Assembly: GCF_019212185.1 (NCBI RefSeq)
Contig: NZ_CP078138.1
Location: 1,656,501 to 1,720,500 of the forward strand
Origin: Pseudomonas fluorescens
GTDB lineage: Bacteria; Pseudomonadota; Gammaproteobacteria; Pseudomonadales; Pseudomonadaceae
Reading direction: 5' to 3'
DNA: 64,000 nucleotides
A program made the position numbers and the translations under genes. Positions within the stretch are counted from its first letter, which is position 1. The number at the start of each line of letters is the position of its first letter. The notes under the pieces are model-generated. The model had not been told where the DNA came from, did not search any database, and was given only the letters and a program-made list of their open reading frames with translations. This document shows positions 55,349 to 64,000 of this stretch, one piece after another.

Positions 55349-56695
55349 ATGAAATCCTATGAAGTCAATTTTGACGGTCTAGTGGGGCCGACCCACAACT
55401 ACGGCGGTCTGTCCTACGGCAACGTCGCATCCCAGAGCAACAGCCAGCAGGCTTCCAATCCCAAGGAAGCGGCGCTGCAGGGCCTGGCAAAAATGAAAGC
55501 GCTGATGGAAATGGGCTTCCAGCAAGGCGTGCTCGCGCCTCAGGAGCGTCCGGACGTGGGCGCCTTGCGCAGGCTCGGTTTCAGCGGCACTGATGCACAG
55601 GTCATCGAGCAGGCGGCCAAGCAAGCGATGCCGCTGCTGGTTGCCAGTTGCTCGGCGTCGAGCATGTGGGTGGCCAACGCCGCCACTGTCAGCCCGAGTG
55701 CCGACACCGCCGACGGTCGTGTGCATTTCACCGCGGCCAACCTCAACTGCAAATATCACCGCAGCATCGAGCACCCGACCACCAGTCGCGTGCTGGGGGC
55801 GATGTTCGCTGACCCAAAACACTTCGCCCACCACGCGGCGTTGCCGGCGGTAGCGCAGTTCGGTGACGAAGGCGCCGCCAACCACACCCGTTTCTGCCGT
55901 GAGTACGGTGAGGCCGGTGTCGAGTTTTTCGTGTTCGGTCGCAGCGCCTTCGATACCCGCTACCCGGCACCGCAAAAGTACCCGGCACGCCAGACCCTGG
56001 AAGCCTCCCAGGCGGTCGCACGCTTGCACGGCCTGAGTGATGACGGCGTGGTCTATGCTCAGCAGAATCCGTCGGTGATCGATCAGGGCGTGTTCCACAA
56101 CGACGTGATCGCGGTCGGTAACGGTGAGGCGCTGTTCTATCACGAGGATGCGTTCCTCGACACCGAACAGATGCTCGCCGAGCTGTCGGGCAAGCTGGCC
56201 AAGCGGGGCGGTCAATTCAAGGCGATCTGCGTGCCGCGTTCGCAGGTTTCGGTGGAAGACGCCGTACGTTCCTACCTGTTCAACAGCCAACTGCTGTCGA
56301 AGGCCGACGGCTCGATGCTGCTGATCGTGCCGCAGGAGTGCCAGAACAACGAGCGTGTCTGGCAGTATCTGCAGACCCTGACCAGCTCCGGCGGGCTGAT
56401 TCGCGAGGTGAAAGTCTTCGACCTCAAGCAGAGCATGCAGAACGGCGGAGGCCCGGCGTGCCTACGTTTGCGCGTGGCGTTGAATGAAACTGAGCTGGCG
56501 GCAGTCAACCCAGGGGTTATCATGACCGCGCCGTTGTATGGCACGCTGACCCAATGGGTCGAAAAGCACTACCGTGACCGTATGGCCGAAAGCGACCTGG
56601 CGGATCCGCAGTTGTTGCTTGAATGCCGGACGGCACTGGATGAACTGACGCAAATCCTTAAACTGGGCGCGGTTTATCCATTCCAGATCAATTGA
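55349..56695 (+). CDS. aruB: N2-succinylarginine dihydrolase AruB
   Basis: A protein of 448 residues, usual AstB length. It opens [20 protein letters not shown], conserved in AstB, with amidinotransferase-fold marks: [20 protein letters not shown] (catalytic His region) and [18 protein letters not shown] (Cys region). It hydrolyses succinylarginine to succinylornithine, ammonia and CO2. A TGGAG ribosome site precedes the ATG. It sits after a 121-base gap with a REP-like half. Confidence 0.94.
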   Translation: MKSYEVNFDGLVGPTHNYGGLSYGNVASQSNSQQASNPKEAALQGLAKMKALMEMGFQQGVLAPQERPDVGALRRLGFSGTDAQVIEQAAKQAMPLLVASCSASSMWVANAATVSPSADTADGRVHFTAANLNCKYHRSIEHPTTSRVLGAMFADPKHFAHHAALPAVAQFGDEGAANHTRFCREYGEAGVEFFVFGRSAFDTRYPAPQKYPARQTLEASQAVARLHGLSDDGVVYAQQNPSVIDQGVFHNDVIAVGNGEALFYHEDAFLDTEQMLAELSGKLAKRGGQFKAICVPRSQVSVEDAVRSYLFNSQLLSKADGSMLLIVPQECQNNERVWQYLQTLTSSGGLIREVKVFDLKQSMQNGGGPACLRLRVALNETELAAVNPGVIMTAPLYGTLTQWVEKHYRDRMAESDLADPQLLLECRTALDELTQILKLGAVYPFQIN

Positions 56696-56700
56696 AAGCC

Positions 56701-56728
56701 CACGTCCGCCTTTTGATGAGCGGACGTG
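56701..56728. other. hairpin after aruB
   Basis: CACGTCCGC/GCGGACGTG, 9-base arms with a 10-base loop, 5 bases past the aruB stop. A weak T run follows. It could partly end transcription. Confidence 0.6.
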
Positions 56729-56757
56729 CAGCTTTATTTCCAGATGAGAGCGAAAAC

Positions 56758-57045
56758 ATGAGCGATACCCTGCAGCTGATCCTTGAAGACACCGATGGCA
56801 CTCAACTGGAAACCTCCTGCACCCGCGTTGCCGTAATCTGGCAGGGCAAAGAGTTGTGGATCCAGCACGACGGCCGTGGCCAGTTGCTGATCGGCGTGGA
56901 CGTCGAAGAAGGCGATGCCGAATACGCCAACCTGCTGTTGCGCCCATTGGCGACTAATCTGGTAAGTCTGCAACTGGAGATGGAGCCGGCTGACCTCGGT
57001 GACGACGACCACGTGCATGGCCCGGACTGCAATCACGACCATTAA
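56758..57045 (+). CDS. small protein of the aru operon with His/Asp-rich tail
   Basis: A protein of 95 residues (MSDTLQLILEDTDGTQLETS). The body is mainly strand with no recognised motif; the tail ends DDDHVHGPDCNHDH, a likely metal-binding segment. In P. aeruginosa an equivalent gene sits between aruB and aruE as I recall, sometimes labelled topoisomerase II, which the sequence does not support. It precedes aruE by 12 bases and is co-transcribed. Confidence 0.7.
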   Translation: MSDTLQLILEDTDGTQLETSCTRVAVIWQGKELWIQHDGRGQLLIGVDVEEGDAEYANLLLRPLATNLVSLQLEMEPADLGDDDHVHGPDCNHDH

Positions 57046-57057
57046 GGAAATCGCTCT

Positions 57058-58068
57058 ATGCTCGCCCTCGGCAAACTGCTTGAACTGACCCTCGCCGGCC
57101 GCGAACCGGCGGAGAAGACTCAACTGACTGTCGAAGGCGTGCGGATGCGCTGGCTGAGTGAAGGTGCGCTGGAAGTTCGGCCACCGGAAGCCCGTGACAA
57201 TGGCCTGGACCTGCTGCTGTCAGCCGGGATCCATGGCAACGAAACAGCGCCGATCGAACTCCTTGATCGATTGCTGCATGACATCGCCAGCGGCACCTTG
57301 AAGCCCTGTGCACGTATCCTGTTCCTGTTTGGCAACCCCGAGGCCATGCGTCGCGGCGAGCGTTTTGTCGAGCAGGACGTCAATCGGCTGTTCAACGGCC
57401 GTCATGAACTGAGCAGTGGTTCGGAAGCATTGCGCGCCTGTGAGCTGGAGCGCCTGGCTGCGAGCTTTTTCAGCCTGCCGGACCGCGCCCGCCTGCACTA
57501 CGACCTGCATACCGCGATTCGCGGCTCGAAGATCGAGCAGTTCGCCCTGTATCCCTGGAAAGAAGGTCGCCTGCATTCCCGGCGCGAACTGGCGCGGCTG
57601 CGCGCGGCTGGCATGGAAGCGGTGCTGTTGCAGAACAAACCGTCGATAGTGTTCAGCTCGTACACCTACGACAAGCTGGGTGCAGAGGCCTTTACCCTGG
57701 AATTGGGCAAGGCCCGACCGTTCGGGCAAAACGAAGGCGTCAACGTGTCGCGCCTGGAAACCCGCCTGAAGCAGATTATCGAAGGGACTGAACCGCCGTT
57801 GGCGGATGAGGGCCTGGATGGCTTGCAACTGTTCAGCGTGGCGCGGGAAATCATCAAGCACAGCGACAGCTTCAAATTGAATCTGCCGGCCGATATCGAG
57901 AACTTCAGTGAGCTGGATATGGGCTATGTACTGGCTGAAGACATTGCTCAAACACGCTGGATCATCGAAGAGCAGGGCGCTCGCATTATCTTCCCCAACC
58001 CCAAGGTGAAGAATGGCCTGCGCGCCGGGATCCTGATCGTTCCCACTGGCGACCACAACCTCGCCTGA
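57058..58068 (+). CDS. aruE: succinylglutamate desuccinylase AruE
   Basis: A protein of 336 residues of the aspartoacylase/M14 zinc hydrolase family. The first zinc site is [17 protein letters not shown] and the third ligand lies in [38 protein letters not shown] follows. It splits succinylglutamate to glutamate and succinate, the last AST step. It ends the aru group. Confidence 0.93.
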   Translation: MLALGKLLELTLAGREPAEKTQLTVEGVRMRWLSEGALEVRPPEARDNGLDLLLSAGIHGNETAPIELLDRLLHDIASGTLKPCARILFLFGNPEAMRRGERFVEQDVNRLFNGRHELSSGSEALRACELERLAASFFSLPDRARLHYDLHTAIRGSKIEQFALYPWKEGRLHSRRELARLRAAGMEAVLLQNKPSIVFSSYTYDKLGAEAFTLELGKARPFGQNEGVNVSRLETRLKQIIEGTEPPLADEGLDGLQLFSVAREIIKHSDSFKLNLPADIENFSELDMGYVLAEDIAQTRWIIEEQGARIIFPNPKVKNGLRAGILIVPTGDHNLA

Positions 58069-58081
58069 CGCTATGTCGAAC

Positions 58082-58110
58082 TGTAGGAGCGAGCCTGCTC
58101 GCGATAGCGG
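58082..58110. repeat. single REP element after aruE
   Basis: TGTAGGAGCGAGCCTGCTCG, continuing CGATAGCGG, is one unit of the same REP class as at 12561. No inverted partner lies nearby. It is 13 bases past the aruE stop. Confidence 0.8.
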
Positions 58111-58165
58111 CTAAATGGTCGACGACAATCTCGACTTATTTAGCCACATCGCAAGCAACGATCTA

Positions 58166-58675
58166 CTACACCGCCACCGCCCGCGGCTCACTACGATGCA
58201 ACGCCCGCAGTTTATGCAGCGTGTCGGCACAGGTTTTCGCCGCTTCCTGCCCCTTGTGCACAAAATGCTCGAAGAAGAACTTCTGGTGCTCTTCGCCAGC
58301 GTGGAAGTGATGGGGGGTCAGCACGACCGAGAACACCGGTACTTCAGTCTCCAACTGCACCTGCATCAGGCCGCTGATTACCGATTGGGCAACGAACTCG
58401 TGACGGTAAATTCCGCCATCCACCACCAGGCCGGCGGCGACGATGCCAGCGTAGCGGCCCGTCTTGGCCAGCAGCTTGGCGTGCAGCGGAATTTCGAAGG
58501 CACCGCCGACTTCAAAAAAGTCGATGTCCGACGCCTGATAGCCCTGAGCGATCATCTCGCTGACAAAACCTTCACGGCTCTGATCAACGATTTCCTTGTG
58601 CCAGCACGCCTGGATAAACGCTACGCGCTCGCCTTGATGGTGTTTGCTTTTGCTATCGATTGCGGTGGGTTGCAT
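58166..58675 (-). CDS. ribH: 6,7-dimethyl-8-ribityllumazine synthase, RibH2 type
   Basis: A protein of 169 residues. The lumazine-synthase core is ERVAFIQACWHKEIVDQSRE, FFEVGGAFEIPLHAKLLAK, and the loop VVLTPHHFHAGEEHQKFFFE with an active-site histidine. The VLTPHHFHA element and the lack of other rib genes beside it suggest the second (type II) paralogue, like Brucella RibH2. It condenses the ribitylamino-uracil with dihydroxybutanone phosphate to give lumazine. The ATG at 58675 has AGGAG 9 bases upstream; longer in-frame frames enter the leader. An FMN riboswitch precedes it. Confidence 0.88.
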   Translation of the reverse strand: MQPTAIDSKSKHHQGERVAFIQACWHKEIVDQSREGFVSEMIAQGYQASDIDFFEVGGAFEIPLHAKLLAKTGRYAGIVAAGLVVDGGIYRHEFVAQSVISGLMQVQLETEVPVFSVVLTPHHFHAGEEHQKFFFEHFVHKGQEAAKTCADTLHKLRALHRSEPRAVAV

Positions 58676-58686
58676 CTGTTCTGACT

Positions 58687-58707
58687 CCTGTTTGTGTGAA
58701 AAACAGG
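58687..58707 (-). promoter_or_regulatory. hairpin holding the ribH ribosome site
   Basis: On the minus strand CCTGTTT and AAACAGG (7-base arms, 7-base loop) form a stem whose 3' arm contains the AGG of the AGGAG site. It could be the translation-off element of the FMN riboswitch. Confidence 0.5.
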
Positions 58708-58796
58708 GCGTTATGAATCGAAGGGGATTTAAGGGTACGTGGCGGACCCGAGCACACACTGCTCGTTGACCTGGACGGCCCTTTGGCGTTAATCCC

Positions 58797-58960
58797 GTTC
58801 TCTCTTCATCCGGACTATGACCGTCGGCCCCGGAATCACACCGGGTCTGCTGACCTTGTCATCACCACTGCCAAAGGCTGGCGGGATGCCAAGCGCTCGC
58901 GGGCTATGCGCATTGCGCGCAATTACCGCCGGTGGGGAGTTGCACCCCGCCCTGAGAACG
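58797..58960 (-). ncRNA. FMN riboswitch (RFN element)
   Basis: The minus strand carries the RFN consensus: the P1 stem CGTTCTC (58954-58960) with GAGAACG (58797-58803), then AGGGCGGGGTGCAACTCCCC and ACCGGCGGTAAT, then GATTCCGGGGCCGACGGTCA and TAGTCCGGATGAAGAGAG. It precedes ribH by 122 bases. In bacteria FMN binding here shuts off riboflavin genes. Confidence 0.95.
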
Positions 58961-59139
58961 TATTGCCGTCAGATTTTCTGGCGGCGCAGCGTTTTTAACA
59001 CATATTTCTGACCTGCGCATCGCTGCTATCTGATGATTGTTATCGAAGTTTTCATTCGGTGAGGGTTGATAATTCCTCGGCATGACCGCAGTAATTCATT
59101 TCTGAAAGGGATTTTCCCCTGCTTACCGAGGCCAGCTTC

Positions 59140-60144
59140 ATGACTGTTATCGATCTGCGCAGTGACACCGTTACCCAACCTACCGCAGGGATGCTCGATG
59201 TAATGACCGGGGCGGCCACTGGCGACGATGTGTACGGTGAGGATCCGACGGTCAACCGTCTGGAGGCCGAGTTGGCCAAGCGCCTGGGCTTTGCCGCGGC
59301 GCTGTTCGTGCCCACCGGCACCATGAGCAACCTGTTGGGGCTGATGGCACACTGCGAGCGCGGCGACGAATACATCGTTGGCCAGCAGGCGCATACCTAT
59401 AAGTACGAAGGCGGCGGCGCTGCAGTACTCGGCTCGATCCAGCCGCAGCCGCTGGACGTCCAGGCCGATGGTTCGCTGGACCTGGACCAGGTGGCGGCGG
59501 CCATCAAGCCCGACGACTTCCACTTCGCCCGCACCCGCTTGCTGGCTCTGGAAAACACTATGCAAGGCAAGGTACTGCCACTGGAGTATCTGGGACGAGC
59601 ACGCCGTTTTACGCGCGAACATGGTCTGCAACTGCACCTGGATGGCGCGCGCTTGTACAACGCCGCGGTCAAGCTGGGCGTGGATGCCCGGGAAATTACC
59701 CAGCACTTCGATTCGGTTTCGGTTTGCCTGTCCAAAGGCCTGGGTGCCCCGGTGGGCTCAGTGCTTTGCGGATCAGTGGCGTTGATCGCCAAGGCCCGGC
59801 GCCTGCGCAAGATGGTCGGCGGCGGCATGCGTCAGGCCGGGATTCTCGCGGCGGCAGGGCTGTATGCCCTGGACAACCATGTGCAACGCCTGGCTGACGA
59901 CCACTCGAATGCGCAACGGCTGGCGGAAGGCCTGCGCGCGGCGGGTTTCGAGGTCGAGCCAGTGCAAACCAATATGGTTTACCTGAATATCGGCGACCAA
60001 GCCGACGCGATCAAGGCGTTTGCCGCCGAGCGCGGGATTCGTCTCAGTGCCTCATCCCGTCTGCGCATGGTCACGCACATGGATGTCAGCCAGGCGCAGA
60101 TCGATCAGGTCATCGCGACATTCGTCGAGTTTTCCGGTAAATGA
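59140..60144 (+). CDS. ltaE: low-specificity L-threonine aldolase
   Basis: A protein of 334 residues, PLP-dependent. It opens [20 protein letters not shown], with [14 protein letters not shown] and the Schiff-base lysine in [19 protein letters not shown] at about residue 197. [15 protein letters not shown] holds the PLP-stabilising aspartate. It cleaves threonine and allo-threonine to glycine and acetaldehyde. It stands alone between ribH and alaS. Confidence 0.93.
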   Translation: MTVIDLRSDTVTQPTAGMLDVMTGAATGDDVYGEDPTVNRLEAELAKRLGFAAALFVPTGTMSNLLGLMAHCERGDEYIVGQQAHTYKYEGGGAAVLGSIQPQPLDVQADGSLDLDQVAAAIKPDDFHFARTRLLALENTMQGKVLPLEYLGRARRFTREHGLQLHLDGARLYNAAVKLGVDAREITQHFDSVSVCLSKGLGAPVGSVLCGSVALIAKARRLRKMVGGGMRQAGILAAAGLYALDNHVQRLADDHSNAQRLAEGLRAAGFEVEPVQTNMVYLNIGDQADAIKAFAAERGIRLSASSRLRMVTHMDVSQAQIDQVIATFVEFSGK

Positions 60145-60187
60145 CATTGCTGGCCGTCCAATTGGCTGTTTCTATCGTATAAACACG

Positions 60188-60216
60188 CTGTACCCCGCGC
60201 GCAGGGCCGATATAAT
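60188..60216 (+). promoter_or_regulatory. sigma-70 promoter of alaS
   Basis: CTGTAC at 60188-60193 and the perfect TATAAT at 60211-60216 are 17 bases apart. The likely start of transcription is near 60224, giving a leader of about 65 bases before the alaS ATG. Confidence 0.55.
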
Positions 60217-60290
60217 GCGGCCCTTTGCCGTCGCTTCGTCTGTTGACTAAGTGCACAGGCCTTTGGCCGCAGCCTCCGTGGAAGAACCTA

Positions 60291-62909
60291 ATGAAAAGCG
60301 CAGAAATCCGTGAAGCCTTCCTTCGCTTCTTCGAAGAGCAAGGCCACACCCGTGTAGCCTCCAGCTCTTTGATTCCGGGCAACGACCCGACCCTGCTGTT
60401 CACTAACGCGGGGATGAACCAGTTCAAGGATTGCTTCCTGGGCCAGGAAAAGCGCGCCTATACCCGCGCCACCAGCAGCCAGAAGTGCGTCCGCGCAGGT
60501 GGCAAGAACAGCGACCTGGAAAACGTCGGCTACACCGCCCGTCATCACACCTTCTTTGAAATGCTGGGTAACTTCAGCTTCGGCGATTACTTTAAGCATG
60601 ACGCGATCACCTACGCCTGGACCTTCCTGACTGGCGTCTTGAAGCTGCCCAAGGACAAACTCTGGGTCACTGTCTATGCCTCGGACGACGAAGCCTACGA
60701 CATCTGGACACAGCAGATCGGCGTGCCGGTCGAGCGCATGATCCGCATCGGCGACAACAAGGGTGCGCCTTACGCCTCCGACAACTTCTGGACCATGGGC
60801 GATACCGGTCCATGCGGCCCCTGCACCGAGATCTTCTACGATCACGGTGACCACATCTGGGGCGGTCCACCCGGCTCGCCGGAAGAAGATGGCGACCGTT
60901 ACATCGAGATCTGGAACAACGTATTCATGCAGTTCAACCGCACCGCCGATGGCGTGTTGCATCCGCTGCCGGCGCCGTCGGTCGATACCGGCATGGGCCT
61001 GGAGCGGATCAGTGCGGTGATGCAGCACGTGAACTCGAACTACGAGATCGACCTGTTCAAGAACCTGTTGAGCGCTTCGGCAGCGGCTATCGGTTGCAGC
61101 AATGACGACCAGTCGTCGCTCAAAGTGGTGTCTGACCACATCCGTTCCTGCGGTTTCCTGATTGCTGATGGCGTACTGCCTTCCAACGAAGGTCGTGGCT
61201 ACGTATTGCGCCGGATCATTCGCCGCGCTTGCCGTCACGGCAACAAGCTGGGCGCCACCGGCAGCTTCTTCTACAAGATCGTTGCCGCGTTGGTGGCCGA
61301 GATGGGCGAAGCCTTCCCGGAGCTCAAACAGCAGCAGGCGAACATCGAGCGCGTGCTCAAGGCCGAAGAGGAGCAGTTCTCCAAGACCCTGGAGCACGGC
61401 CTGAAAATCCTTGAGCAGGATCTGGCAGAACTCAAAGGCACCGTGGTGCCGGGTGATGTCGTGTTCAAGCTGTACGACACCTATGGCTTCCCGATGGATC
61501 TGACGGCCGACATCGCCCGTGAGCGTGAGCTGACCATCGACGAAGCAGGTTTCGAGCGCGAAATGGAAGCCCAGCGCGTGCGTGCCCGTTCGGCGAGCTC
61601 CTTTGGCCTGGACTACAACACCCTGGTCAAGGTCGACGTTGCCACCCAGTTCACCGGTTACACCGATACCAGCGGCTCGGCGAAGATCGTCGCTCTTTAT
61701 AAAGACGGTCAATCGGTTGATGTCCTGAGCGAAGGCGACGAGGGTGTGATTGTCCTCGACAAGACGCCGTTCTACGCCGAATCCGGTGGTCAGGTCGGCG
61801 ACTGCGGATACCTGCAGGCCGGCACTGCGCGTTTTGACGTGCGTGACACCACCAAGACCGGCGGTGCGTTCCTGCATCACGGCGTGCTGGCTTCCGGCAG
61901 CCTGATCGTCGGTGCGCCGGTGGAGACCCAGGTAGATGCTGACGTGCGTCATGCGACATCGCTGAACCACTCGGCGACCCATTTGCTGCACGCGGCCCTG
62001 CGCCAAGTGTTGGGCGAACACGTTCAGCAGAAAGGCTCGCTGGTTGACAGTCAGCGTCTGCGTTTTGACTTCAGCCACTTCGAAGCCATCAAGCCTGAGC
62101 AGATCAAGGCGCTGGAAGACATCGTCAACGCCGAGATTCGTAAGAACTCTGCAGTCGAGACCGAAGAAACCGACATCGAGACCGCCAAGCGCAAAGGCGC
62201 CATGGCACTGTTCGGCGAGAAGTACGGCGACGACGTGCGGGTGTTGAGCATGGGGGGCGACTTCTCCGTCGAGCTGTGTGGCGGCATCCACGCCAACCGT
62301 ACCGGTGACATCGGCTTGCTGAAAATCATCAGCGAAGGCGGTGTGGCATCGGGCGTGCGTCGTATCGAAGCGTTGACCGGTGCCGCGGCACTGGCCTATC
62401 TCAATGGCGCCGAAGAGCAGCTCAAGGAAGCGGCCAACCTGGTCAAGGGCAGCCGCGACAACCTGATCGACAAGCTGTCGGCTGTGCTCGAGCGCAACCG
62501 TCTGCTGGAAAAGCAACTCGAGCAGTTGCAAGCCAAGGCCGCCAGTGCGGCGGGTGACGACCTGTCCTCTCAGGCTCAGGACGTCAAGGGCGTGAAAGTA
62601 CTGGCCGTGCGTCTCGACGGTCAGGACGGCAAGGCGCTGCTGGCGCTGGTCGATCAGCTGAAAAACAAACTCGGCCGCGCAGTGATCCTGCTCGGCAGTG
62701 TCCATGAGGAAAAGGTCGTGCTGGTTGCAGGCGTGACCAAAGACCTGACTGGCCAACTCAAAGCCGGTGATTTGATGAAGCAAGCCGCTGCGGCAGTGGG
62801 CGGGAAGGGCGGTGGTCGTCCGGACATGGCGCAAGGCGGTGGTACTGACGCTGGCGCACTGGACGCGGCCCTGGCCCTGACCGTGCCGTTTGTCGAACAG
62901 GGTATTTAA
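60291..62909 (+). CDS. alaS: alanyl-tRNA synthetase
   Basis: A protein of 872 residues. It begins [20 protein letters not shown]. Class II motifs are visible in the catalytic core ([31 protein letters not shown] and [13 protein letters not shown]). The editing site is [18 protein letters not shown] with zinc-binding [10 protein letters not shown]. The C-terminal coiled coil and C-Ala domain end in [20 protein letters not shown]. It charges tRNA-Ala and edits mischarged serine or glycine. The ATG at 60291 was chosen over earlier in-frame codons in the leader. Confidence 0.97.
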   Translation: MKSAEIREAFLRFFEEQGHTRVASSSLIPGNDPTLLFTNAGMNQFKDCFLGQEKRAYTRATSSQKCVRAGGKNSDLENVGYTARHHTFFEMLGNFSFGDYFKHDAITYAWTFLTGVLKLPKDKLWVTVYASDDEAYDIWTQQIGVPVERMIRIGDNKGAPYASDNFWTMGDTGPCGPCTEIFYDHGDHIWGGPPGSPEEDGDRYIEIWNNVFMQFNRTADGVLHPLPAPSVDTGMGLERISAVMQHVNSNYEIDLFKNLLSASAAAIGCSNDDQSSLKVVSDHIRSCGFLIADGVLPSNEGRGYVLRRIIRRACRHGNKLGATGSFFYKIVAALVAEMGEAFPELKQQQANIERVLKAEEEQFSKTLEHGLKILEQDLAELKGTVVPGDVVFKLYDTYGFPMDLTADIARERELTIDEAGFEREMEAQRVRARSASSFGLDYNTLVKVDVATQFTGYTDTSGSAKIVALYKDGQSVDVLSEGDEGVIVLDKTPFYAESGGQVGDCGYLQAGTARFDVRDTTKTGGAFLHHGVLASGSLIVGAPVETQVDADVRHATSLNHSATHLLHAALRQVLGEHVQQKGSLVDSQRLRFDFSHFEAIKPEQIKALEDIVNAEIRKNSAVETEETDIETAKRKGAMALFGEKYGDDVRVLSMGGDFSVELCGGIHANRTGDIGLLKIISEGGVASGVRRIEALTGAAALAYLNGAEEQLKEAANLVKGSRDNLIDKLSAVLERNRLLEKQLEQLQAKAASAAGDDLSSQAQDVKGVKVLAVRLDGQDGKALLALVDQLKNKLGRAVILLGSVHEEKVVLVAGVTKDLTGQLKAGDLMKQAAAAVGGKGGGRPDMAQGGGTDAGALDAALALTVPFVEQGI

Positions 62910-62999
62910 GGCTGTGTGCCGGTCCCGTCGTCTAGTGTCGGGGTCGGCTGCTGTTTGAGTGACTAATGGGCGCCCTTCATGGGCAGAGGCGGCTTTGAA

Positions 63000-64000
63000 A
63001 TGGCTTTGATCGTACAGAAATTTGGAGGCACCTCGGTCGGCACTGTCGAGAGAATCGAGCAGGTCGCCGACAAGGTTAAGAAATTCCGCGATGCCGGCGA
63101 TGACCTGGTGGTTGTGCTGTCGGCAATGAGCGGTGAAACCAACCGTCTGATCGCTCTGGCCAAACAAATCAGTGGTGATGATCAACCAGTCCCGCGTGAA
63201 CTGGATGTCATCGTCTCCACCGGCGAGCAGGTAACGATCGCGTTGCTGGCCATGGCGCTGATCAAGCGTGGCGTACCGGCGGTGTCGTACACCGGTAACC
63301 AGGTACGAATCCTGACGGACAGCGCGCACAATAAAGCGCGAATTCTGCAGATCGATGATCAGAAGATTCGCGGTGACCTGAAGGCTGGTCGCGTGGTCGT
63401 TGTGGCCGGTTTCCAGGGCGTGGACGAGCATGGCAGCATCACCACCCTTGGTCGTGGCGGCTCCGACACCACCGGTGTGGCGCTGGCAGCGGCCCTGAAG
63501 GCCGATGAGTGCCAGATCTACACCGATGTGGATGGTGTCTACACCACCGATCCGCGCGTGGTCTCCGTGGCTCAGCGTCTGGACAAGATCACCTTCGAAG
63601 AGATGCTGGAAATGGCCAGCCTCGGTTCCAAGGTATTGCAGATCCGCGCGGTCGAGTTCGCCGGCAAGTACAACGTCCCGCTGCGCGTACTGCACAGCTT
63701 CAAGGAGGGTCCAGGCACCCTCATTACTATTGATGAAGAGGAATCCATGGAACAGCCGATCATTTCCGGCATCGCTTTCAACCGCGATGAGGCCAAGCTG
63801 ACCATCCGTGGCGTGCCAGACACCCCGGGCGTGGCGTTCAAGATTCTCGGCCCTATCAGTGCCGCGAACATCGAAGTCGACATGATCGTGCAGAACGTTT
63901 CGCACGATAACACCACCGACTTCACCTTCACCGTGCACCGCAATGACTACCAGGCGGCCCAGACCGTGCTGGAAAACACCGCACGCGAAATCGGTGCTCG
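63000..64000 (+). CDS. lysC: aspartokinase, 5' part
   Basis: The first 333 codons of aspartokinase, running off the right edge. The catalytic domain opens ALIVQKFGGTSVGTVERIE and includes VVVVAGFQGVDEHGSITTLG and TDVDGVYTTDPR. ACT regulatory domains start near residue 265 (LTIRGVPDTPGVAFKILG). It phosphorylates aspartate for lysine, threonine and methionine synthesis. GAGGCGG lies 7 bases before the ATG. An in-frame ATG at codon 250 (63747) has its own GAGGAATCC site and could start a separate regulatory subunit. Confidence 0.95.
   Translation, partial: MALIVQKFGGTSVGTVERIEQVADKVKKFRDAGDDLVVVLSAMSGETNRLIALAKQISGDDQPVPRELDVIVSTGEQVTIALLAMALIKRGVPAVSYTGNQVRILTDSAHNKARILQIDDQKIRGDLKAGRVVVVAGFQGVDEHGSITTLGRGGSDTTGVALAAALKADECQIYTDVDGVYTTDPRVVSVAQRLDKITFEEMLEMASLGSKVLQIRAVEFAGKYNVPLRVLHSFKEGPGTLITIDEEESMEQPIISGIAFNRDEAKLTIRGVPDTPGVAFKILGPISAANIEVDMIVQNVSHDNTTDFTFTVHRNDYQAAQTVLENTAREIGA

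Noticed and set aside
58783..58998. A 71-codon plus-strand frame
   Set aside because: It overlaps the FMN riboswitch on the opposite strand and is explained by that RNA.
60288..63938. A 1216-codon open frame on the minus strand over alaS and lysC
   Set aside because: It is antisense to two essential, clearly recognised genes. GC-rich third positions of the plus-strand genes keep the frame open, and its composition is not protein-like.

Overview
The window is an ordinary, gene-dense, GC-rich stretch of a Pseudomonas chromosome, most likely from the P. fluorescens group. The evidence is gene order: opdH-tctCBA beside tctDE and ung, and acs-aotJQMOP-argR-aruCFGDB-x-aruE-...-alaS-lysC, both match gene orders I remember from P. 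aeruginosa. Fluorescens-type REP palindromes recur between genes. No prophage, insertion sequence, rRNA or CRISPR array was seen. One tRNA, tRNA-Gly(CCC), lies on the minus strand.

Layout. 1-12.7 kb: the 5' end of olsB, an acyl-CoA-dehydrogenase-like gene, a serine hydrolase with a coupled Cys-containing membrane protein, YceI, a phospholipase-D/cardiolipin-synthase-type enzyme, the periplasmic beta-glucosidase bglX, a LemA-TPM-TPM cluster, a methyltransferase, an EamA exporter, a PfpI protein and a ribbon-helix-helix-like protein. 12.7-20 kb: a DapA-like lyase and class II aldolase pair divergent from an XRE-cupin regulator, a SIR2-like DUF4917 protein, yiaY, and a YdcZ transporter divergent from a LysR regulator. 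20-32 kb: a broken ParE toxin, a LysE exporter, two diguanylate cyclases, tam, hicAB, tRNA-Gly, phaG, an RsuA-type pseudouridine synthase and a 3-hydroxyisobutyryl-CoA-hydrolase-like gene. 32-41 kb: ung and the tricarboxylate uptake locus (AbrB-like gene, tctABC, opdH, tctDE), then a small secreted tandem-repeat protein and a DUF2790 protein. 41.7-58 kb: acs, the arginine/ornithine importer aotJQMOP, its regulator argR, and the arginine succinyltransferase (AST) pathway genes aruC, F, G, D, B and E. 58-64 kb: a type II lumazine synthase behind an FMN riboswitch, ltaE, alaS and the 5' part of lysC.

How the genes work together. AotJQMP imports arginine and ornithine. ArgR should activate both aot and aru; matching TGTCGC-N8-AA sites lie upstream of aotJ and aruC. 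AruF/G succinylate arginine and AruB, C, D and E convert the product to glutamate and succinate. In the tricarboxylate locus TctDE senses the substrate, OpdH passes it through the outer membrane and TctCBA imports it. Three 11-bp-spaced direct repeats between opdH and tctD look like the TctD site, and A-rich AANAANAA motifs next to the opdH and tctC ribosome sites suggest Hfq/Crc catabolite repression.

I found no clearly new multi-gene system. The most unusual items are the secreted protein made of near-identical 13-residue repeats (40495-40818), the FMN riboswitch with a ribosome-site hairpin on an isolated ribH2, the internal in-frame start in lysC, the operator between the aldolase/DapA pair and its XRE-cupin regulator, and two decayed accessory genes (a ParE toxin and an LRR/NEL-type effector fragment). 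All calls come from reading sequence and recalled family knowledge; no database search was run.
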